10,315 nucleotides of DNA from NCBI GenBank assembly GCA_905202605.1, contig CAJKSU010000091.1, positions 1 through 10,315 of the forward strand. The letters are read 5' to 3'. Origin of the DNA: an uncultured Eubacteriales bacterium. GTDB taxonomy: Bacteria; Bacillota; Clostridia; Oscillospirales; Oscillospiraceae. Below are positions 5,693 to 10,315 of this stretch, piece by piece. Under the pieces are notes generated by a model, which did not search any database, was not told where the DNA came from, and saw nothing but the letters and a program-made list of their open reading frames with translations. The position numbers and the translations under genes are program-made. Position 1 is the stretch's first letter, and every line of letters starts with the position of its first letter.

Positions 5693-6877
5693 ATGGACGT
5701 GATCGAAAATGGCATGAGAATGTCGGAGCAGGGCGCAGATATCGCGTGGCTGTCTCCGGCGGTGGCGGAGCGGGTCATGGCCTTCCACCGGCAGGTGCCG
5801 GGGTACAGGCAGACCGAGCTTATCCATTTGCCGGAGCTGGCGGCGGAATGCGGCGTGGCGGAGCTGCTGGTGAAGGATGAATCCAGCCGGTTCGGGCTGA
5901 ATGCCTTTAAGGGGCTGGGCGGCATCTATGCGGTTGCCCATGCCGCCGGGGGGCGGCTGAGGCTGCGCCCGGAGCAAATTACGGTCCCGGAGCTGCAAAA
6001 GCCGGAATACAGGGATCGGCTTCATCAGCTGACCTTTGCCACCGCCACCGACGGCAACCACGGGAAGGGCGTTGCATGGGCGGCGGGGCTGCTGGGGTGT
6101 CCGGCAAAGGTGTTTATGCCAAAGGGATCGTCTCCCCGCCGTGCGCAGGCCATCCGGGACGCGGGACAGGCGGAGGTAACCATTACCCAGTGGAATTATG
6201 ACGATACGGTAAATTATGTAAATAAGTGCGCCGAAAAAGAGGGCTGGGTGCTGGTGCAGGATACCTCATGGCCGGGCTACGAGCAGGTTCCAAAATGGAT
6301 CATGCAGGGCTACACCACCATGGCTCAGGAGGCCGTCGAGCAGCTTGGCGGCGCTGCGCCGACCCATATCCTCCTCCAGACGGGGGTTGGCGCCATGGCG
6401 GGGGCTGTGGCGGGCTACTTCCGGGCGCGCTATGGAGCCGACTGCCCGACGATCATTCTGGTAGAGCCGTATGGCGCAGCCTGCATCTATGAATCCATGG
6501 AGGCGGGGGACGGTCAGCCCCACACCGCTAGGGGGAATGGGGAGACGATCATGGCGGGGCTGAACTGCGGCTCTCCCTGTACTGTTGCATGGGACATTCT
6601 CCGGGATTATGGCAGCTTTGCGCTCCGATGCGGCGATGACGCCGCCAAATGCGGCATGCGGGCACTCAAGAAATATGGCGTGGTATCCGGGGAATCCGGT
6701 GCGTCTGCCATCGGCGCGTTTCTGGAGCTGGCAAGGATGCCGGAACAGAAAGCACGGCTGGGCATCGGCTCGGATTCGAGAATTTTGTTTTTCAACACCG
6801 AAGGGAACACCGATCCCGTTTCCTATGCGGAAATCACCGCAGATGTGGAGCGGGAGAAAGCGTCAAAGAAAGGATGA
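5693..6877 (+). CDS. dpaL: Diaminopropionate ammonia-lyase
   Basis: This PLP enzyme (also called ygeX) splits 2,3-diaminopropionate into pyruvate and two ammonia, and may act on D-serine. The 394-residue product is the family's length. KDESSRFGLNAFKGLGG (61-77) carries the PLP lysine, Lys73. TATDGNHG (117-124) and QDTSWPGYEQVPKWIMQGY (189-207) supply the two catalytic aspartates, Asp120 and Asp190. GVGAMAGAV (231-239) binds the PLP phosphate, and MAGLNCGSP (287-295) is typical of this subfamily, separating it from threonine dehydratases. I chose the ATG at 5693 because AAGGGGAAAG precedes it and the protein then starts as expected. The frame is open further upstream only by running into the regulator's region. 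Its last bases overlap an ATG of the next gene (ATGA, 6874-6877), so the two form an operon. Confidence 0.94.
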   Translation: MDVIENGMRMSEQGADIAWLSPAVAERVMAFHRQVPGYRQTELIHLPELAAECGVAELLVKDESSRFGLNAFKGLGGIYAVAHAAGGRLRLRPEQITVPELQKPEYRDRLHQLTFATATDGNHGKGVAWAAGLLGCPAKVFMPKGSSPRRAQAIRDAGQAEVTITQWNYDDTVNYVNKCAEKEGWVLVQDTSWPGYEQVPKWIMQGYTTMAQEAVEQLGGAAPTHILLQTGVGAMAGAVAGYFRARYGADCPTIILVEPYGAACIYESMEAGDGQPHTARGNGETIMAGLNCGSPCTVAWDILRDYGSFALRCGDDAAKCGMRALKKYGVVSGESGASAIGAFLELARMPEQKARLGIGSDSRILFFNTEGNTDPVSYAEITADVEREKASKKG

Positions 6878-6882
6878 AATCA

Positions 6883-8022
6883 ATGATGGAGCATCTGATT
6901 GAAGCCGTACAGAAGGCGGTACAGATCCGCAGCTATTCTGACGAGGAGGGAAACATTGCTCAGTATCTTCTGGCGCTGATGAAGAACTTGGGCTATGACG
7001 AGGCTCATATCGACGCCACCGGCAACGTCATCGGACGGGTGGGAAACGGCCCGAAGCTCCTCCAGTTTGACGGACATATGGATACCGTCCGGGTGGAGGA
7101 CGGGGAGCTGTGGCAGGTGCCGCCCTTCTCCGGAGAGATCGTGGACGGCGCAATCTGGGGCAGAGGCTCTGTGGATATGAAGGGCGCGCTGGTCACGGCA
7201 ATTTTCGCCGCAGCGGAGGCAAAGGAAAAGGGACTGCTGAAGGGCAAGACGGTCTATGTCACCGGCACAGTCTGCGAGGAATACTGCGACGGCGTAAACC
7301 TCCAGCATCTCTATCAAAGCTGTGGCTGGAAGCCGGATTACTGCGTGATCTGTGAGCCCTGCGACAATGTGATCACGCTGGGTCACAAGGGCAAGGCGCA
7401 GGTACGGATCATCACCAACGGCATCTCTGCCCACGGCTCCGCGCCGGAAAAGGGCAAGAACGCGGTCTATGAGATGGCGGAGATCATCCAGCGGGTGGAG
7501 CAGCTGAACAAGAATCTCATGGCTCAGGGCAAGGGCGGCACGGTGGTGCTGTCGGATATTTCCTGCGTGGCGGCATCCCTCAATGCAGTTCCCAGCCAGT
7601 GTAGCATTTATCTGGATCGTCGGCTGGGCAACGGTGAGACGCTCGATCAGGTCAAGGCGGAAATGGATGCGCTGATCGCCGGAAAGGACGCCCGCTGGGA
7701 GGTGGGAACGCTGGTGCATACCTCATGGAAGGGGGAGGAGCTGCGCTATGAGCCGATGCACGATCCCTGGGAGATCTCCAAGGATCATCCCCTCACTGTG
7801 GCACTGCGCCGGGCGGTGGAAACGGTTACCGGAACGCCGGTGACGAAGTACGATTTCTGGGATTTCGGCACCAATGCGGTAACGCCCATCAGTCTGGGGA
7901 TCCCCTGTGTGGGCTTTGGCCCCGGCGAGTACAAGCTGGCGCATATGCGGGATGAGCACTGCGCGGTGGAGAAGATTTTGGAGGCCCGCCGGGTCTATCA
8001 GCAGCTGATTGCGGAAATTTAA
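6883..8022 (+). CDS. ygeY: YgeY-like M20 family metallohydrolase
   Basis: This belongs to the M20 zinc peptidase/deacylase superfamily, and to the YgeY group often found beside diaminopropionate ammonia-lyase and labelled selenium-metabolism-linked. From the ATG at 6883 it has 379 residues. Metal-site motifs are FDGHMDTV (62-69, His65 with Asp67 behind it), GRGSVDMKGA (93-102, bridging Asp98), TVCEEYCDG (129-137, Glu132/133), CEP (157-159, Glu158) and LAHMRDEH (352-359, His354). The dimer-domain His184 sits in SAHGSAPEKGKNA. Starts at 6874 (overlapping the dpaL stop), 6883 and 6886 are possible. I favour 6883 because AAAGG lies 9 nt before it, while the same site abuts 6874. Its exact substrate is unproven. 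In uric-acid/purine-degrading anaerobes YgeY works in a cluster with DpaL. Family assignment is firm and the YgeY label fairly firm. Confidence 0.88.
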   Translation: MMEHLIEAVQKAVQIRSYSDEEGNIAQYLLALMKNLGYDEAHIDATGNVIGRVGNGPKLLQFDGHMDTVRVEDGELWQVPPFSGEIVDGAIWGRGSVDMKGALVTAIFAAAEAKEKGLLKGKTVYVTGTVCEEYCDGVNLQHLYQSCGWKPDYCVICEPCDNVITLGHKGKAQVRIITNGISAHGSAPEKGKNAVYEMAEIIQRVEQLNKNLMAQGKGGTVVLSDISCVAASLNAVPSQCSIYLDRRLGNGETLDQVKAEMDALIAGKDARWEVGTLVHTSWKGEELRYEPMHDPWEISKDHPLTVALRRAVETVTGTPVTKYDFWDFGTNAVTPISLGIPCVGFGPGEYKLAHMRDEHCAVEKILEARRVYQQLIAEI

Positions 8023-8035
8023 ATAAGAGTACGAA

Positions 8036-8065
8036 ATGCTGCCTGCGGGATGCGGGCAGTATTTT
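8036..8065 (+). terminator. Intrinsic terminator of the dpaL-ygeY operon
   Basis: ATGCTGCCTGC (8036-8046) pairs with GCGGGCAGTAT (8052-8062) over 11 bp with two G-U pairs around GGGAT. It is followed by a short T-rich tract (TTTTCTCT from 8062). The hairpin is good and the T-run is short. It starts 14 nt after the ygeY stop codon. Confidence 0.75.
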
Positions 8066-8101
8066 CTCTGCGTAAAATCTCGAAAAAGAGACGGTTTTTT
8101 C

Positions 8102-8129
8102 TTGCGTTGTTACAAACGTATGGTATAAT
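8102..8129 (+). promoter_or_regulatory. Promoter of pyk
   Basis: TTGCGT (8102-8107) is followed after 16 bp by a perfect TATAAT (8124-8129). A TG one base before it makes an extended -10. Transcription would begin near 8136, leaving an 80-nt 5' UTR. Lying right after the ygeY terminator, it separates pyk from that operon. Confidence 0.75.
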
Positions 8130-8151
8130 GTAAGCACAACGAAAGACCACT

Positions 8152-8175
8152 CCGCCCCGAAGAAACCGCGGGCGG
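8152..8175 (+). other. Hairpin in the pyk 5' UTR
   Basis: CCGCCC (8152-8157) and GGGCGG (8170-8175) form a perfect 6-bp G/C stem with a 12-nt loop, about 30 nt before the pyk ribosome site. There is no T-run, so it is not a terminator. It may only stabilise the mRNA end. Confidence 0.35.
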
Positions 8176-8218
8176 GAACGCATAGAATGATGTGCCGGGA
8201 GGCAAGGAGGGGTTCTGC

Positions 8219-9634
8219 ATGCGTAAAACAAAGATCATCTGCACCATGGGGCCTGCGACCATGGATAAGGAAGTACTGAAAAAGCTCTGCCTCGGCGGAA
8301 TGAACGTTGCCCGGATGAATTTTTCCCATGGGAATCACGACAGCCATCTTGCGCAGCTGAATCTGCTTCAGGAGATTCGGGAGCAGCTGGGGCTGCCCAT
8401 CGGCACCATGTGTGATACCAAGGGGCCGGAGATCCGCACCGGGCTGTTCCACGACGGCAAGGCGGTGCTGAAGGCCGGAGAAACCTTTATCTTCTACGGC
8501 GGCAGCCGCATGGGAGATGAAACCGGCTGCTCCACCAGCTACCCCAATCTCAGCCATGTGGTGGAGCCGGGGGTGCGCATCTGCGTGGACGACGGCCTCA
8601 TTGAGCTGATCGTGCAGGAGATCTCCGGAGAGGACGTGATCTGCACCGTGGCGAACGGCGGCGAGGTCAAGGATCATAAGGGCATCAATCTGCCGGGAAC
8701 CCCCGTGGATCTGCCGTTCCTGTCCCCGCAGGATCGCAGTGATATTCTGTTCGCGGTGGAAAACGGCTTTGATTTTATCGCCGCATCCTTTACCCGCTCG
8801 GCTCAGGATGTAATGGATATCCGCAATCTGCTGGAGCGAGTGGGCGCCGGAAGCATGGAAATTATTGCAAAGATTGAGAATCAGCAGGGCATTGACAACA
8901 TTGATGAGATCATCGAAGCGGCGGACGGCGTTATGGTCGCCCGCGGCGATTTGGGGGTGGAGGTTCCAAGCTATCAGGTTCCCATGCTCCAGAAGGAGAT
9001 CATCGAGCGCTGCCGGAAGGCGGGGAAAACTGTCATTGTGGCGACCCAGATGCTGGACTCTATGATCCGCAATCCCCGGCCCACCAGAGCCGAGGTCAAC
9101 GATGTGGCTCAGGCGGTGTACGACGGAGCCAGCGCCGTGATGCTCTCCGGGGAAACCGCCTCCGGAAAATATCCCGTGGAGGCGCTGACCACCATGGCGG
9201 ACATTGCCCAGCATGTAGAGGGCAGCATCGACTATTGGAAGGACTTCTGCGGGCAGAGGATCGTTCACAGCCGCAACGTGGGTCTGGCGATTTCCAGAGC
9301 CTGCTGCACCACCGCCATGGAACTGGATGCCAAGGCAATCGTGACGGTCACCCATCGGGGCATTACCGCCAAGGCGGTGGCACGATACCGTCCGGGCTGC
9401 CCAATCTTAGCGCTGACCGTGGATGAGCGGACCCGGCGGCTTTTGAGTCTGGTCTGGGGCGTGGAGACGGCGCTGGCCCCGGTGGTGGATTCTACGGATA
9501 AGCTGCTGAATCTGGCCCGAAGCCGCACATGGGATCTGGGCTATGTCCGGGAGGATGATCTGGCGGTGGTCACGGCGGGAATTCCCGTGGGCATCAGCGG
9601 CTCCACCAACCTGATCAAGGTTTTGCGGTTTTGA
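8219..9634 (+). CDS. pyk: Pyruvate kinase
   Basis: Pyruvate kinase transfers phosphate from PEP to ADP, the last step of glycolysis. The 471 residues match the short bacterial form, without the extra C-terminal PEP-utilising domain found in some Bacillota. Motifs are KIICTMGPA (5-13), MNVARMNFSHG (28-38), CDTKGPEIRTG (65-75), the active-site signature IIAKIENQQG (215-224, Lys218), and VARGDLGVE (240-248). ATQMLDSMIRNPRPTRAE (275-292) and MLSGETASGKYP (308-319) follow. Residues from about 350 form the C-terminal regulatory domain. I chose the ATG at 8219 because an AAGGAGGGG site precedes it and the protein then begins with the normal MRKTKIICT. An ATG at 8192 would add nine unlikely residues. 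Glu101 may align with the glutamate linked to K+ dependence in other pyruvate kinases, but that alignment is tentative. I see no convincing terminator after it. Confidence 0.97.
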   Translation: MRKTKIICTMGPATMDKEVLKKLCLGGMNVARMNFSHGNHDSHLAQLNLLQEIREQLGLPIGTMCDTKGPEIRTGLFHDGKAVLKAGETFIFYGGSRMGDETGCSTSYPNLSHVVEPGVRICVDDGLIELIVQEISGEDVICTVANGGEVKDHKGINLPGTPVDLPFLSPQDRSDILFAVENGFDFIAASFTRSAQDVMDIRNLLERVGAGSMEIIAKIENQQGIDNIDEIIEAADGVMVARGDLGVEVPSYQVPMLQKEIIERCRKAGKTVIVATQMLDSMIRNPRPTRAEVNDVAQAVYDGASAVMLSGETASGKYPVEALTTMADIAQHVEGSIDYWKDFCGQRIVHSRNVGLAISRACCTTAMELDAKAIVTVTHRGITAKAVARYRPGCPILALTVDERTRRLLSLVWGVETALAPVVDSTDKLLNLARSRTWDLGYVREDDLAVVTAGIPVGISGSTNLIKVLRF

Positions 9635-9696
9635 CGGAATCCTGTGAAATTGATTGTGCAGGGTGTATAAATTTCGGATTTAATTCAAATTAAAAG

Positions 9697-9725
9697 TTGA
9701 TATTTCCCACGAAAAGTGCTATTCT
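9697..9725 (+). promoter_or_regulatory. Promoter of the cytidylate-kinase-like gene
   Basis: TTGATA (9697-9702) is followed after 17 bp by TATTCT (9720-9725), with TGC just before it (extended -10). An AT-rich perfect dyad, TTTAATT-CA-AATTAAA (9679-9694), sits directly upstream of the -35 and could act as an UP element or operator. Transcription would start near 9732, about 45 nt before the ATG. Confidence 0.6.
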
Positions 9726-9776
9726 AAAGATGAAGATGGGCGCATAGCTCCAAATTTTAGATAAGGCGGTGTTCCT

Positions 9777-10315
9777 ATGATTATCACAATTGGAAGACAG
9801 TTTGGTTCCGGCGGACGGGAGATTGGTGAAAAGGTAGCCAAGCGGCTGGGATACGCCTTTTATGACAAAGAAATCCTGACCATGGCTGCGGAGGAGAGCG
9901 GCTTTTCTCCAGCTGCCATGCAGCATTACGACGAGAGACCCAGCGGCAGCCTTATTTACAGCCTGTATATGACGGGAGCGGCCACTAGTGACAATCTGCC
10001 GCTGAATCAGCAGTTGGCTTTTGCACAGTTCAATATCATCCGCAAGGTGGCACAGGCCGATAACTGCGTGATTGTGGGTCGCTGTGCCGACTACATCCTC
10101 CGGGAAAAGAAAAATTTGCTTACCGTGTTCCTGCATGCTCCCATGGAGTACCGGGTGGAGCGGGTGATGAAGGATCAGTCCATTTCCAACCCGACGCTGG
10201 CGGAGAAAGCCATCAAAAAGCAGGATAAGGCACGTGCGGATTATTACAACTTTTTCACCCACAAGAAGTGGGGCGATGCAGGCAGCGCTATGCTTTCGCT
10301 TGATACCTCCATGCT
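9777..10315 (+). CDS. Cytidylate-kinase-like P-loop family protein, 3' end outside window
   Basis: The 179 visible codons begin MIITIGRQFGSGGREIG, the P-loop of the cytidylate-kinase-like family, in which the usual Walker A lysine position is an arginine (Arg14). KRLGYAFYDKEIL (22-34), VIVGRCADYIL (98-108) and the basic helix around YRVERVMK follow the same fold, with a lid-like Lys-rich helix (KAIKKQDKARADYY). Known family members are small (about 200 residues), so only the last part should be missing. The true substrate of this family is mostly unproven; it differs from the housekeeping cytidylate kinase Cmk. The start at 9777 is supported by TAAGGCGGT about 7 nt upstream and by the own promoter. 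The family call is strong, the biochemical role unknown. Confidence 0.88.
   Translation, partial: MIITIGRQFGSGGREIGEKVAKRLGYAFYDKEILTMAAEESGFSPAAMQHYDERPSGSLIYSLYMTGAATSDNLPLNQQLAFAQFNIIRKVAQADNCVIVGRCADYILREKKNLLTVFLHAPMEYRVERVMKDQSISNPTLAEKAIKKQDKARADYYNFFTHKKWGDAGSAMLSLDTSM

Noticed and set aside
7889..9355. Minus-strand open frame of 488 codons opposite pyk
   Set aside because: It is His/Gly/Ala-rich in the manner of antisense frames of G+C-rich genes, covers a well-supported pyruvate kinase, and has no motif.
3440..9634. A joint glycolysis/amino-acid operon from gap through pyk
   Set aside because: There is a strong terminator after gap, an opposite-strand gene between, another terminator after ygeY and separate promoters, so these are independent units.
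9635..9690. Terminator after pyk
   Set aside because: Only a 4-bp CCTG/CAGG pairing without a T-run is visible, and the AT dyad at 9679-9694 has a 2-nt loop. Neither is a convincing intrinsic terminator.

Overview
The window reads as ordinary chromosome from an anaerobic Bacillota (Clostridia), most likely an Oscillospirales-type gut bacterium. This is inferred from four things: strong AGGAGG-type ribosome sites, moderately high G+C with G/C-rich third positions, Thermotoga/Clostridia-type aromatic enzymes, and a diaminopropionate ammonia-lyase/YgeY pair. I see no phage, insertion sequence, CRISPR array, tRNA or rRNA.

Left part (1-3160, minus strand): a shikimate-pathway operon in the order aroF, aroB, aroA (aroA is cut by the left edge). 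The genes overlap by ATGA at both junctions, so they are probably translationally coupled. Upstream of aroF lies a leader of about 225 nt with a strong extended -10 promoter. It holds a 24-codon leader peptide containing Phe-Tyr, Phe and Phe-Trp, a set of mutually exclusive stems and a strong intrinsic terminator. I read this as a ribosome-mediated attenuator sensing aromatic amino acids, and it is the most interesting element here.

Middle (3265-4518, plus strand): a single-gene unit for glyceraldehyde-3-phosphate dehydrogenase, with its own promoter, a 5' UTR of about 140 nt and a probably bidirectional terminator. From 4519 to 4711 there is no intact gene, only possible coding remnants and a 15-bp direct repeat.

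Centre-right (4712-8065): an AraC-family regulator on the minus strand, interrupted by one in-frame amber codon, is divergent from a two-gene plus-strand operon. That operon encodes diaminopropionate ammonia-lyase (dpaL) and a YgeY-like M20 hydrolase, and ends in a terminator. The layout suggests the regulator controls, or once controlled, the operon.

Right (8102-10315, plus strand): pyruvate kinase with its own promoter, then a separately promoted cytidylate-kinase-like P-loop protein that runs off the right edge. The aromatic operon consumes PEP and erythrose-4-P, Gap and Pyk are lower-glycolysis enzymes, and DpaL yields pyruvate plus ammonia. The genes therefore all touch the PEP/pyruvate node, but their separate promoters argue for independent units rather than one system.
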